Source: Lachnospiraceae bacterium (GTDB lineage: Bacteria > Bacillota > Clostridia > Lachnospirales > Lachnospiraceae). Taken from it: 64,000 bases of DNA. A program made the position numbers and the translations under genes. Below the pieces are notes generated by a model that did not search any database, was not told the DNA's origin, and was given only the letters and a program-made list of their open reading frames with translations. The stretch covers positions 1 to 64,000 of the forward strand of contig JAGACK010000051.1 of assembly GCA_017614155.1 (NCBI GenBank), given 5' to 3'. Shown one piece after another: positions 36,001 to 44,370 of the stretch (position 1 is its first letter; every line of letters begins with the position of its first letter).

Positions 36001-37479
36001 GATCTGAAATGCTCAAACAAGGATGCGCGAATCTCGGTAAAGCTTGTTTCGGAAGCCGGAGTGGGGACCATAGCCGCAGGTGTGGCAAAGGCCGGAGCCG
36101 GAGTCATACTGATATCGGGATATGACGGAGGGACAGGAGCCGCGCCTATAAGCTCGATCCACAATGCCGGACTGCCCTGGGAACTCGGACTTGCCGAGAC
36201 GCATCAGACCTTAAAGATGAACGGCCTGCGCGATATGGTGGTACTCGAAACTGACGGAAAGCTCATGAGCGGAAGGGATGTGGCGATAGCTGCGATCCTC
36301 GGTGCGGAGGAATTCGGTTTTGCAACTGCGCCACTGGTCACCCTGGGCTGTGTGATGATGAGGGTTTGCAACCTTGATACCTGTCCGATGGGAATTGCCA
36401 CGCAGGATCCGAATCTGCGCAAAAATTTTGCGGGAAAGCCCGAATACGTCGAAAACTTCATGCGCTTCATAGCGGAAGAACTTCGGGAATATATGGCAAA
36501 GCTCGGTGTCAGGAGCGTTGATGAACTTGTAGGCAGATATGATCTGCTGAAGAAAAAGGACGGCATAACCGGTACTGCCGCAAAGATAGATCTTGGCAGG
36601 ATCCTCGGAGACAGGATACCCATAGAAAAGCCCTATGACAAAAAGTCAGCCTATGATTTCGGTCTTGAAACGCGGGCTGATTCAAAGCTCATGTCAGGAA
36701 AGGGCGGCATAAAAAAAGCCATCGAGGATGGAAAAGCCGTATCGGTCGGATGTGATGTCAGGAATACTGACAGGGCCTTCGGTACGATGATCGGCGCTTA
36801 TATCACAAAATGCCACCATAACGGTCTTGATAAGGACAGCATCGTCATAGACTGCAAGGGCGCCGGCGGACAGAGCTTCGGCGCATTCATCCCTGCCGGC
36901 GAGACACTGACCCTTGAGGGAGATGCAAATGATTATTTCGGCAAAGGGCTGTCCGGAGGAAAACTTGTGGTAAAGGCGCCGAAGGATGCGGCATACGATG
37001 CCGAGTCCAACCTGATCATAGGAAATGTTGCGCTCTACGGCGCGACAAGCGGAGAGGCCTATATCGCCGGGATGGCGGGAGAGAGATTCTGCGTGCGAAA
37101 CTCGGGAGCAAAGAGCGTCGTCGAGGGTGTCGGTGAGCATGGCTGTGAATACATGACGGGTGGCGTATGCGTCATCCTCGGCAGCGTGGGCAAGAATTTT
37201 GCCGCAGGCATGAGCGGCGGTACGGCTTATGTTCTTGATGAAAGAAACAACCTTTACAAAAACCTCAACAGGGAACTGGTCCTCATGGAAAGCGTGACTG
37301 AAGAGGATGACAGGAACATGATAAGATCCCTGCTTGAAGCCCATTACGGGAATACGGGATCCGTCAAGGCAAAGACGATACTTGACAGCTTTGATGAAAG
37401 CATCGCGAAGTTCAAAAAGATCATACCGGAAGAATACAAGCGCATCATCAAAGAGGCACCGGCAAAGGAGGGAAAATGA
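33016..37479 (+). CDS. gltB: Glutamate synthase (NADPH-type), large subunit
   Basis: 1487 residues. Amidotransferase domain from C14 (HDNCGVGAI) after a short propeptide, central domain, FMN-binding synthase domain with GAMSYGSISEEAH and PGEGGHLPGKKV, the 3Fe-4S cysteines C-x5-C-x4-C in CVMMRVCNLDTCPMG, and the C-terminal beta-helix GXGXG-type domain. Transfers the glutamine amide to 2-oxoglutarate. Together with the two GS genes in this window it completes GS-GOGAT ammonia assimilation. It ends 1 nt before gltD. Confidence 0.97.
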   Translation: MNTLYEPSFEHDNCGVGAIINIYGKKSHSIVSDALSIVENLEHRAGKDAKGETGDGVGIMTQIPHTFFKKACADLGIRLGKERSYGVGMFFFPQSELKRMQAMKMFEIIVKKEGLNFLGWRSVPVNKDVLGQKALESCPVIMQCFIERPKETEKDIDFDRKLYVTRRVFEHSNEDTYVATLSCRTIVYKGMFLVGQLRTFFDDLSNPGFESAIAMVHSRFSTNTVPSWLRAHPNRFIVHNGEINTIRGNRDKMLAREETIETSHFSDEELGKVLPVISGEGSDSAMLDNTLEFLIMGGMDPALAAMILIPEPWENNDTISAEERDFYQYYGTMMEPWDGPASIMLSDGDVMAAILDRNGLRPSRFYVLDDGRLILSSEVGVLPVKESQIKSKGCLYPGKMLLADTVTGRIYTDREIKDRYAVREPYGEWLDSNLVRLSDIRIPNESVISYDSTMLSKLHRNFGYSYEECRERIYTMALNGSEEIGSMGVDTPLAVLSKQYRPLFDYFKQLFAQVTNPPIDAVREKIVTATCVYVGRNGDLLSEKPSNCNVLKINNPILSDLDLMKISHLDRQGLKVIRVSTLYYKGTPLDRAIDNLFVEVDRAYKNGGNIIILSDRGVDENHMAIPSLLCVSAVHNYLVRTKKCMAMSLIMETGEPRDVHHFATLLGFGACAVNPYLAHATIKQLVDDGVLEKDYYAAVSDYDRAVLNGIVRIASKMGISTIQSYQGSRIFEALGISQSVIDRYFTGTVSRIGGIDLEDIAKATDAQHSKAFDPLGLATDLSLDSAGFHKMRAQGEKHRYNPQTIHMLQASTREGSYEKFRKYTEMVDREETGYLRSIFDFNYPEKPIDISEVESADLIVRRFKTGAMSYGSISEEAHVALAVAMNRLHGRSNSGEGGESEERLESAGTKDDKSSAIKQVASGRFGVTSRYLQSAKEIQIKMAQGAKPGEGGHLPGKKVYPWIAKTRHSTPGVSLISPPPHHDIYSIEDLAQLIYDLKCSNKDARISVKLVSEAGVGTIAAGVAKAGAGVILISGYDGGTGAAPISSIHNAGLPWELGLAETHQTLKMNGLRDMVVLETDGKLMSGRDVAIAAILGAEEFGFATAPLVTLGCVMMRVCNLDTCPMGIATQDPNLRKNFAGKPEYVENFMRFIAEELREYMAKLGVRSVDELVGRYDLLKKKDGITGTAAKIDLGRILGDRIPIEKPYDKKSAYDFGLETRADSKLMSGKGGIKKAIEDGKAVSVGCDVRNTDRAFGTMIGAYITKCHHNGLDKDSIVIDCKGAGGQSFGAFIPAGETLTLEGDANDYFGKGLSGGKLVVKAPKDAAYDAESNLIIGNVALYGATSGEAYIAGMAGERFCVRNSGAKSVVEGVGEHGCEYMTGGVCVILGSVGKNFAAGMSGGTAYVLDERNNLYKNLNRELVLMESVTEEDDRNMIRSLLEAHYGNTGSVKAKTILDSFDESIAKFKKIIPEEYKRIIKEAPAKEGK

Positions 37480-37480
37480 G

Positions 37481-38986
37481 ATGGGAAAGCCTACCGGTTT
37501 CATGGAATATGACAGGTGTGAAACACAGTGTGTTCCGCCTTCCGAGAGGATAAAAAATTTTGATGAGTTTCATACGGGACTGCCGGTATCACAAAGGCAG
37601 CAGCAGGCAGCCAGGTGCATGGCATGCGGAGTGCCCTTCTGTCAGGCCGGGGTGATGATCTCCGGCATGGCGTCCGGATGTCCTCTTCACAATCTGGTGC
37701 CCGAGACAAACGAGCTTGTATATCACGGCAATTTTGAACAGGCATACAGAAGGCTGTCAAAGACCCACAGCTTCCCCGAGTTTACGGGAAGGGTATGTCC
37801 GGCTCTCTGTGAGGCGGCCTGTACCTGCGGACATATAGCGCAGGCTGTAACGACAAAGGACAATGAAAAGGATATCATCGAGTATGCATTTGAGCATGGG
37901 CTTGTAGACGAAGCAGAGCCAAAGACCCGTACCGGGAAAAAGGTGGCGGTCATAGGAAGCGGCCCTTCAGGTTTAGCATGCGCGCAGCTTCTGAACAGGA
38001 GGGGGCATACTGTCACCGTGTTTGAAAGGTTTGACAGGCCGGGCGGTCTTTTAAGATACGGCATACCCAACATGAAGCTTGACAAGAGGATCGTAGACAG
38101 GCGTATCGATATAATGAAAAAGAGCGGCATAGAATTTAAGTGCAATGTCAATGTCGGAGTTGACATCACGGCAAAAGAGCTTGAAGATACATATGACAGG
38201 ATCGTGCTCTGCTGCGGGGCATCAAAACCCAGGGATATCAATGCGCCGGGAAGAGACGCAGAGGGCATCATGTTTGCGGTCCCCTTCCTTCGCGAAGTCA
38301 GCAAAAAGGTCATGGATCTTGATTATGCGTATGACAAAGTCATCTCCGCAAAAGACTTTTCCTTCGGAAGCCTCAAAGGGAAAAATGTCATCGTGATAGG
38401 CGGAGGAGACACCGGCAATGACTGCGTGGGAACGAGCATCAGGCTTGGCGCAAAAAGCGTGGTACAGATCGAGATGATGCCGGCAGCTCCGGAGGAGAGA
38501 CTGCCTTCAAATCCCTGGCCCGAGTGGCCGAAGGTCCTGAAGACGGACTACGGCCAGGAGGAAGCCATATACTGCTTTGGAAAGGATCCGAGGATCTTTT
38601 CGACTACCGTTACCGAATTCATAAAGGATAAGAAGGGAAAACTCTCAGGTGTAAAAACGGTAGGTCTTGAAAGAAAAACAGGCAAAGACGGAAAGGTCAC
38701 ATTTGAACACATAAAAGGAAGCGAAGCAGAACTTCCGGCTGATCTTGTACTGATCGCAGCAGGCTTTTTAGGCAGCGAAGAATATGTCACATCCGCATTT
38801 GGCGTAAAGGTGAACGCTCGAGGAAATATTGATACGAAGCCGGATGAATACAAAACATCCGATGACAGGATCTTTGCCGCAGGCGATGTTCACAGAGGAC
38901 AGTCCCTTGTGGTATGGGCGATCGCCGAAGGCCGCGCGGCTGCGGCAGCTGTCGATGAAGCTCTGGTGGGCTATACCAATCTGTAA
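37481..38986 (+). CDS. gltD: Glutamate synthase, small subunit
   Basis: 501 residues. N-terminal cysteines for [4Fe-4S] clusters (CMACGVPFCQ, CPLHNLVPE, CPALCEAACTCG), FAD-binding GSGPSGLACAQLLN and NADPH-binding VIGGGDTGNDCVGTS. Passes electrons from NAD(P)H to GltB. Start ATG 37481 directly follows the gltB stop and begins the family sequence MGKPTGFMEY. Confidence 0.97.
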   Translation: MGKPTGFMEYDRCETQCVPPSERIKNFDEFHTGLPVSQRQQQAARCMACGVPFCQAGVMISGMASGCPLHNLVPETNELVYHGNFEQAYRRLSKTHSFPEFTGRVCPALCEAACTCGHIAQAVTTKDNEKDIIEYAFEHGLVDEAEPKTRTGKKVAVIGSGPSGLACAQLLNRRGHTVTVFERFDRPGGLLRYGIPNMKLDKRIVDRRIDIMKKSGIEFKCNVNVGVDITAKELEDTYDRIVLCCGASKPRDINAPGRDAEGIMFAVPFLREVSKKVMDLDYAYDKVISAKDFSFGSLKGKNVIVIGGGDTGNDCVGTSIRLGAKSVVQIEMMPAAPEERLPSNPWPEWPKVLKTDYGQEEAIYCFGKDPRIFSTTVTEFIKDKKGKLSGVKTVGLERKTGKDGKVTFEHIKGSEAELPADLVLIAAGFLGSEEYVTSAFGVKVNARGNIDTKPDEYKTSDDRIFAAGDVHRGQSLVVWAIAEGRAAAAAVDEALVGYTNL

Positions 38987-39007
38987 CCGAAAGGATTTTA
39001 TTATACT

Positions 39008-40222
39008 ATGGCAAAGATAAACAGCAATTACACAAAACTTCAGGGAAGCTATCTTTTTTCGACCATCGCAAAAAAGGTCAATGAATATACGCAGAACAAT
39101 CCGGGCAAAAAAGTGATAAGGCTCGGCATAGGAGATGTCACAAGACCGCTCCCGGGAACTGTCATAGCGGCCCTTCACAAAGCCGTGGGAGAGATGGGGG
39201 ACGAGGAGACCTTCAGGGGATATGCTCCGGATCTGGGCTATGAGTTTTTAAGAAAGGCCATCTGTGAAAATGATTACAGATCAAGAGGCTGCGATATAGA
39301 GCCTGATGAGATCTTTGTATCGGACGGCGCAAAGAGTGATTCCGGAAATATCCAGGAGATCTTTGCTTTGGACAACCGCATAGCAGTCTGTGATCCGGTT
39401 TATCCCGTATATGTTGATTCCAATGTCATGGCAGGCAGGACCGGGGATTATGACAGTGATCTTGGAGCCTACAGGGATGTGATCTACATGCCCTGTATGG
39501 GTGAAAACGGTTTTGTGCCCCGGATACCGGAAGAGATACCGGATATCATCTATCTTTGCTATCCCAACAATCCCACCGGAGCCGTGATCAGCCTTGATGA
39601 GCTTCAGAAATGGGTTGATTTTGCGAATGAAAAGGGTTCGGTCATCATCTATGATGCAGCCTACGAAGCCTACATCAGCACGGAAGGGATTCCTCACAGC
39701 ATATATGAATGCAAAGGCGCAAAGACCTGCGCTATAGAGCTTCATTCTTTTTCAAAGAATGCGGGATTTACCGGACTGAGGCTTGGCTACACGGTCATAC
39801 CGAAGGAACTTGAAAGACAGGGAGTGTCCCTGCATTCTCTCTGGGCAAGGCGCCACGGGACCAAATACAACGGCGCTCCTTACATCGTGCAGAGGGCCGG
39901 AGAGGCTGTTTATTCTCCCGAGGGAAAAAGGGAGATCAGGGAGCTTGTCGGTTATTATATGAAAAATGCGGCTTATATCCTGAACGGCCTGAAAAAAGCA
40001 GGCTATGAGGTTTCAGGCGGCGTTGATGCGCCCTATATCTGGCTGAAGGTGCCGGATAATATGAGCAGCTGGGATTTCTTTGATCATCTTTTGGCAGACG
40101 CGAATGTCGTGGGTACGCCCGGTTCAGGGTTCGGGGCGCATGGCGAAGGGTACTTCCGCCTGACCGCCTTCGGAAGCTATGACAATACCGTCGAAGCCGT
40201 CGACCGCATCACTTCCATGTAA
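39008..40222 (+). CDS. dapL: LL-diaminopimelate aminotransferase
   Basis: 404 residues, the usual DapL length. Characteristic stretches are NYTKLQGSYLFSTIAKKV, RLGIGDVTRPLP, DGAKSDSGNIQE and the PLP lysine in HSFSKNAGFTGLRLGY. Converts tetrahydrodipicolinate to LL-diaminopimelate with glutamate as donor, bypassing the succinyl/acetyl steps; supplies lysine and peptidoglycan. It follows gltD by 21 nt, linking it to glutamate supply. Confidence 0.95.
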   Translation: MAKINSNYTKLQGSYLFSTIAKKVNEYTQNNPGKKVIRLGIGDVTRPLPGTVIAALHKAVGEMGDEETFRGYAPDLGYEFLRKAICENDYRSRGCDIEPDEIFVSDGAKSDSGNIQEIFALDNRIAVCDPVYPVYVDSNVMAGRTGDYDSDLGAYRDVIYMPCMGENGFVPRIPEEIPDIIYLCYPNNPTGAVISLDELQKWVDFANEKGSVIIYDAAYEAYISTEGIPHSIYECKGAKTCAIELHSFSKNAGFTGLRLGYTVIPKELERQGVSLHSLWARRHGTKYNGAPYIVQRAGEAVYSPEGKREIRELVGYYMKNAAYILNGLKKAGYEVSGGVDAPYIWLKVPDNMSSWDFFDHLLADANVVGTPGSGFGAHGEGYFRLTAFGSYDNTVEAVDRITSM

Positions 40223-40233
40223 ATTATTTAATC

Positions 40234-40294
40234 CGGGACTCAGAACATGTTTTGTGAACACCCAGCCGTGAACAAAACATGTTGCTGAGTCCCG
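40234..40294. repeat. Palindromic repeat family, copy C (short, 61 bp)
   Basis: The outer arms match copy A (gggactcag...ctgagtccc) and pair over 20 bp with one bulge. The inside has only gtgaacacccagccgtgaac. Compared with A and B, the whole interior is missing between two AGCCG direct repeats, consistent with a simple deletion that left a compact hairpin. It lies between dapL and the glmS promoter. Confidence 0.8.
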
Positions 40295-40329
40295 AATTCA
40301 GTCAATATAATGATGATCTGCAATGCCCG

Positions 40330-40359
40330 TTGACGCATTTGCAGGTTATGAATTATAAT
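40330..40359 (+). promoter_or_regulatory. glmS promoter
   Basis: TTGACG (40330-40335), 18-nt spacer, TATAAT (40354-40359). Confidence 0.75.
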
Positions 40360-40372
40360 TTCATGGGACAAG

Positions 40373-40405
40373 GGCGTCGTGAAGTGTGTTCATGGCGCCA
40401 TTTTT
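40373..40405 (+). promoter_or_regulatory. Promoter-proximal terminator hairpin in the glmS leader
   Basis: Arms 40373-40383 and 40389-40399 pair along 11 bp (two wobbles), loop GTGTG, then ATTTTTG. It lies 13 nt after the -10 box, the same layout as the glnN, purF and asnB leaders but with a different stem. I see no glmS ribozyme core in the remaining 35 nt before the start. Confidence 0.65.
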
Positions 40406-40439
40406 GATATCGGTATTGATTTCACGGGAGGATCACCTT

Positions 40440-42314
40440 ATGTGCGGAATAGTTGGTTATGTCGGCGGAAAACAGGCTGCACCGGTACTTTTGCAGGGGC
40501 TGTCGAAGCTGGAATACAGGGGATATGATTCGGCGGGACTGGCCGTCAGGAACGGAGAGGATCCGGCGGTTGTCGTCAAGACGACGGGCAAGCTCAACAA
40601 TCTCATCGAAAAGACGGATGAAGGCAGGGCTGTCCCGGGAACCTGCGGCATCGGCCATACCAGATGGGCGACACACGGCGCGCCCAGCAGGACGAATGCA
40701 CACCCGCATGTATCGGGGAACTGTTCCGGTTCAGGTTCGGGTGTCGTCGAATCCGAGGTCGTCGGAGTCCACAACGGCATCATCGAGAATTTCCAGGAAT
40801 TAAAGGCAAAGATGGAACGCCATGATTACCGGTTTTATTCCGAGACTGACACGGAGGTCCTGATCAAGCTGGTGGACTATTATTATAATAAATACAAGAT
40901 GGGTCCGATTGATGCGTTGGCAAAAACGATAGTCAGGGTGAGAGGTTCATACGCGCTTGCAGTCATGTTCTCGGATTATCCCGGAAAGATATTTGCGGCA
41001 AGGAAGGAATCTCCGATGATAATCGGGGTAAATGAGGGAGAATCATTTATCGCATCCGATGTCCCGGCCATACTGCAGCATACGAGAAACGTATATTACA
41101 TAGGCAACCTGGAGATGGCGGAGATCTCGGCAGGAGAGGTAACCTTTTACAATCTTGACGGAGATGTGGTTGAAAAAGAGGCCACCACTATCGAGTGGGA
41201 TGCCGAAGCGGCTGAAAAGGGCGGATATGAGCATTTCATGATGAAGGAGATCCATGAACAGCCCAGGGTCGTCATGGATACGCTTAAAAAATACATAAAG
41301 GGAGAGGGAGAAAAACTGTCCGTAGATCTTTCGGAGACGGGCCTGACAAAGGAGATGATAGCTTCATTTCCGGCAATATATATCGTTGCGTGCGGAAGCG
41401 CCTGGCATGTAGGAATGGAGGCACAGTATGTGCTGGAGGAGATGTGCGATATCCAGGTCAGAGTGGAGCTGGCATCGGAATTCAGGTACAGAAAGAACCG
41501 ACTGCAGACCGGGGCGCTCGTTATCATCATCTCACAGTCGGGCGAGACAGCGGATTCACTTGCAGCACTTCGTATGGCAAAGGAAAAAGGACTTACAACT
41601 CTGGCAATCGTAAATGTCCTTGATTCCTCGATAGCCCGTGAGGCCGATCACTGCATGTATACGCTTGCAGGACCCGAGATATCGGTCGCCACGACCAAGG
41701 CATACAGCTGCCAGCTGGTGTGCATGTTCATGCTCGCGCTTGCATTTGCGAAGGAAAGAGGAACGATCGAAGGATATGAAAATTACATTTCCGAGCTTCT
41801 GACCATACCCGAAAAGATGAAGAAAGTTCTTGATGACAAGGAGAGGATACAGTGGTTTGCGTCGAAATACTCAAACGCCAGAGATATATTCTTTATCGGA
41901 AGAGGTATTGATTATGCGATCTGTCTTGAAGGGTCGCTAAAGATGAAGGAGATCAGCTACATCCATTCCGAAGCCTATGCCGCGGGAGAGATGAAGCACG
42001 GGACCATATCGCTCATAGAGGACCAGACGCTGGTAATCGGAGTACTGACCCAGAACGATCTTTATGAAAAGACGATCTCGAATATGATGGAATGCAAAAG
42101 CCGAGGGGCTTATCTGATGGGCATAACGGCTTACGGAAAATATGATGTTGAGGATTCGGTCAATTTCGCAGTCTACATCCCGAAGGTGGATGAGCATTTT
42201 ACGGGAAGCCTCGCGATCATACCGTTACAGCTTTTAGCATATTACCTGAGCGTATCAAAGGGACTTGATGTGGATAAACCGAGAAATCTGGCCAAGAGTG
42301 TCACTGTTGAATAA
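40440..42314 (+). CDS. glmS: Glutamine-fructose-6-phosphate aminotransferase (isomerizing)
   Basis: 624 residues. C2 is the amidotransferase nucleophile (MCGIVGYVGG), with GHTRWATHGAPS. Two SIS sugar-isomerase domains follow (ACGSAWHVG, SQSGETADSL, GRGIDYAICLEGSLKMKEIS) and the C-terminal KPRNLAKSVTVE. Makes glucosamine 6-phosphate for cell wall synthesis. The start follows GGGAGG at 40426-40431. It lacks the usual Firmicute glmS ribozyme in its short leader. glnA follows after 10 nt. Confidence 0.96.
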   Translation: MCGIVGYVGGKQAAPVLLQGLSKLEYRGYDSAGLAVRNGEDPAVVVKTTGKLNNLIEKTDEGRAVPGTCGIGHTRWATHGAPSRTNAHPHVSGNCSGSGSGVVESEVVGVHNGIIENFQELKAKMERHDYRFYSETDTEVLIKLVDYYYNKYKMGPIDALAKTIVRVRGSYALAVMFSDYPGKIFAARKESPMIIGVNEGESFIASDVPAILQHTRNVYYIGNLEMAEISAGEVTFYNLDGDVVEKEATTIEWDAEAAEKGGYEHFMMKEIHEQPRVVMDTLKKYIKGEGEKLSVDLSETGLTKEMIASFPAIYIVACGSAWHVGMEAQYVLEEMCDIQVRVELASEFRYRKNRLQTGALVIIISQSGETADSLAALRMAKEKGLTTLAIVNVLDSSIAREADHCMYTLAGPEISVATTKAYSCQLVCMFMLALAFAKERGTIEGYENYISELLTIPEKMKKVLDDKERIQWFASKYSNARDIFFIGRGIDYAICLEGSLKMKEISYIHSEAYAAGEMKHGTISLIEDQTLVIGVLTQNDLYEKTISNMMECKSRGAYLMGITAYGKYDVEDSVNFAVYIPKVDEHFTGSLAIIPLQLLAYYLSVSKGLDVDKPRNLAKSVTVE

Positions 42315-42324
42315 GGAGGAAAAA

Positions 42325-43611
42325 ATGCAGAAAGAAGATGTTCTGAAGATGATAGAGGAAGAGGGAGTCGAGTTTGTCAGGCTTCAGTTTACTGACATAT
42401 TCGGCAATCTCAAAAATATCGCAGTCAATCCCGATCAGATGGAAAAGGTTTTTGCAAACCGGTACTCATTCTACGGTTCTGCGATCTTCAATAATATGGT
42501 CGAATATGATGACAAGCTGTATCTTTATCCGGATATGGAGACTTTCATGATCCTGCCGTGGCGTCCGCAGCAGGGAAAGGTCGCAAAGATAATATGTGAT
42601 GTCTGCACGGCGGACGGAAAGCCGTTTATCTGCAGTTCCAGATATATACTTTCAAAGGCCGCAGAGAAAGCTGCAAAAAAAGGCTATACGATGGTGGCTT
42701 ATCCTGAGTGCGAGTTTTTCCTTTTCCATGTGGATGAGAACGGACAGCCGACAACCACCTCGCATGAGCAGGCAGGGTATCTGGATGTCGGACCTGCTGA
42801 TTTCGGTGAGAATGCCAGGAGGGATATCGTCCTGATGCTCGAGGAGATGGGCTTTGAGATAGAATCATCCCATCATGAGTTTGCGCCTGCCCAGCACGAG
42901 ATCGATTTCAGGGAGGATGATGCCCTGAAGATGGCCGATTCGATACAGACCTTTAAATTCGCGGTCAGATCGATCGCAAAGAGATTCGGCATGTACGCGA
43001 CCTTCATGCCAAAGCCGCGTCAGGATGTCGCAGGGTCAGGCATGCATGTACATTTAAAACTTTTGAAGAACGGAAAAAATATATTCAGAAAGGAAAACGG
43101 GGACTACTCCGATGAAGCCTTGTGGTTCATTGGCGGGATAATGGAGCATGCAAAGGCTCTGTGCGCGATCGCGAACCCTACCGTCAATTCCTACAAAAGG
43201 CTCCTGTCGGGACACTGCGCGCCGGACAGGATCACATGGTCAGATCACGGGGAGAAGGCGTTTGTCGTCATCAACCGTGAAGAGGATGATATCAGGATAG
43301 AACTCAGATTTCCCGACGGTTCGGCAAACCCTTATCTGCTTCTGGCTTCATGCATGAGTGCAGGGCTTGACGGTATCGAAAAGAAGACCGCGCCGGGTGA
43401 GAAGATAGACAGACTTGCATACAACACCCCGGAAAAACTGCCCGAGGATCTGAAGGATGCGATACGGGAGTTCGAGGCTGATCAGGTTGTTTCCGGGTCA
43501 CTTGGAAAAAAGTTTTCAGAGATCTATGCAAGGATCAAGCGTGATGAGTGGAAAAGCTTTATCAGAGAAGTGACATCCTGGGAGGTCGACAATTACCTGA
43601 CAAGGATCTGA
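42325..43611 (+). CDS. glnA: Glutamine synthetase type I
   Basis: 428 residues. Signatures are FTDIFGNLKNIAV, ECEFFLF, HHEFAPAQHEIDF, PKPRQDVAGSGMHVHL, the nucleotide loop region NSYKRLLSG and the C-terminal IELRFPDGSANPYL. No adenylylation-type Tyr motif typical of GSI-beta is seen, fitting the Bacillus/Clostridium GSI-alpha group that is feedback-inhibited. Start ATG 42325 follows AAGGAGG. It sits between glmS (10 nt) and the ANTAR regulator (27 nt), so it may be read from the glmS promoter. Confidence 0.95.
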   Translation: MQKEDVLKMIEEEGVEFVRLQFTDIFGNLKNIAVNPDQMEKVFANRYSFYGSAIFNNMVEYDDKLYLYPDMETFMILPWRPQQGKVAKIICDVCTADGKPFICSSRYILSKAAEKAAKKGYTMVAYPECEFFLFHVDENGQPTTTSHEQAGYLDVGPADFGENARRDIVLMLEEMGFEIESSHHEFAPAQHEIDFREDDALKMADSIQTFKFAVRSIAKRFGMYATFMPKPRQDVAGSGMHVHLKLLKNGKNIFRKENGDYSDEALWFIGGIMEHAKALCAIANPTVNSYKRLLSGHCAPDRITWSDHGEKAFVVINREEDDIRIELRFPDGSANPYLLLASCMSAGLDGIEKKTAPGEKIDRLAYNTPEKLPEDLKDAIREFEADQVVSGSLGKKFSEIYARIKRDEWKSFIREVTSWEVDNYLTRI

Positions 43612-43638
43612 GATCGCAGGAATAATAAAGGAGTTCAC

Positions 43639-44172
43639 ATGGGCGCGATTCTTGTGACGATGAACAAACGCGAAGACTCGGGCCGGATAGCTGATATCAT
43701 CAAAAGAAGCGGAACGGGAGATGAGGTCTTTGTCTGTGACACCGGATCGGAGGTGCTCAGAAAGATCGAGGATATGGATGTGAGCCTGCTGGTGTGTACG
43801 CGGAGGCTGAAGGATATGGGCTATGAGGAATTGTTCAATTACCTTCCCTCCGGTGTCAGCATGCTTCTTTTGACAAAGAATACCGAAACAGAGCTGTTCT
43901 CGAGCAATATAATCGTTCTGCAGATCCCTTTCAGGACTGCGGATCTCATAAACAGCATCAGCATGCTGCTTCCTTTTGTACCCGCAGGCAGAAAGAAAAA
44001 ACCTGCTCCGCGGCCTGAAAGCGAAAAGCTTCTGATAGAAAAAGCCAAGAGGCTGCTGATGGAAAGAAACAGCATGACGGAGCCGGAGGCCTACAGATAT
44101 CTTCAGAAGAACAGCATGGATATGGGACGGTCCATGACGGAAACCGCCGATATGATACTGGCGATGAATTGA
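43639..44172 (+). CDS. ANTAR-domain RNA-binding regulator with pseudo-receiver
   Basis: 177 residues. Residues about 1-110 resemble a response-regulator receiver, but the phosphate-accepting Asp position reads Cys (SLLVCTRRLKDMG), so it is probably not phosphorylated. Residues about 117-172 are an ANTAR domain (IEKAKRLLMERNSMTEPEAYRYLQKNSM...), which binds RNA hairpins and prevents transcription termination. It is the gene directly after glnA, an arrangement known for the clostridial antiterminator NitR. It may act on nitrogen gene leaders in this window, although those lack the paired hexaloop hairpins that known ANTAR proteins bind. Confidence 0.88.
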   Translation: MGAILVTMNKREDSGRIADIIKRSGTGDEVFVCDTGSEVLRKIEDMDVSLLVCTRRLKDMGYEELFNYLPSGVSMLLLTKNTETELFSSNIIVLQIPFRTADLINSISMLLPFVPAGRKKKPAPRPESEKLLIEKAKRLLMERNSMTEPEAYRYLQKNSMDMGRSMTETADMILAMN

Positions 44173-44184
44173 GAAACACTTCGG

Positions 44185-44212
44185 GGGATACGATCTTTCG
44201 TATCCCTTTTTT
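44185..44212 (+). terminator. Terminator after the ANTAR gene
   Basis: Perfect 9-bp arms gggatacga/tcgtatccc (44185-44193 and 44198-44206) with a 4-nt loop and TTTTTT. It marks the end of the purF-to-ANTAR same-strand block. Confidence 0.9.
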
Positions 44213-44226
44213 AGTCGATCATTCGA

Positions 44227-44255
44227 TTGACCAGTTTGATAAAAAAAGATAAAAT
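44227..44255 (+). promoter_or_regulatory. Promoter of the large secreted-protein gene
   Basis: TTGACC (44227-44232), 17-nt spacer, TAAAAT (44250-44255). An AT-rich leader of about 110 nt follows, with an imperfect hairpin near 44261-44288. Confidence 0.65.
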
Positions 44256-44370
44256 TTAAAAGATTGTGTAATAACACTGTCTTTTTTGGATAATTGTTCG
44301 TATTTATTATCATGAACGTAATGATTTGTTGTGTGCTTCAGATCCAAATGTAATTAAAAAGGGGAAAACT

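Noticed and set aside
40223..40439. glmS ribozyme
   Set aside because: The gap is occupied by repeat C, a promoter and a terminator hairpin; the conserved ribozyme core is not seen.
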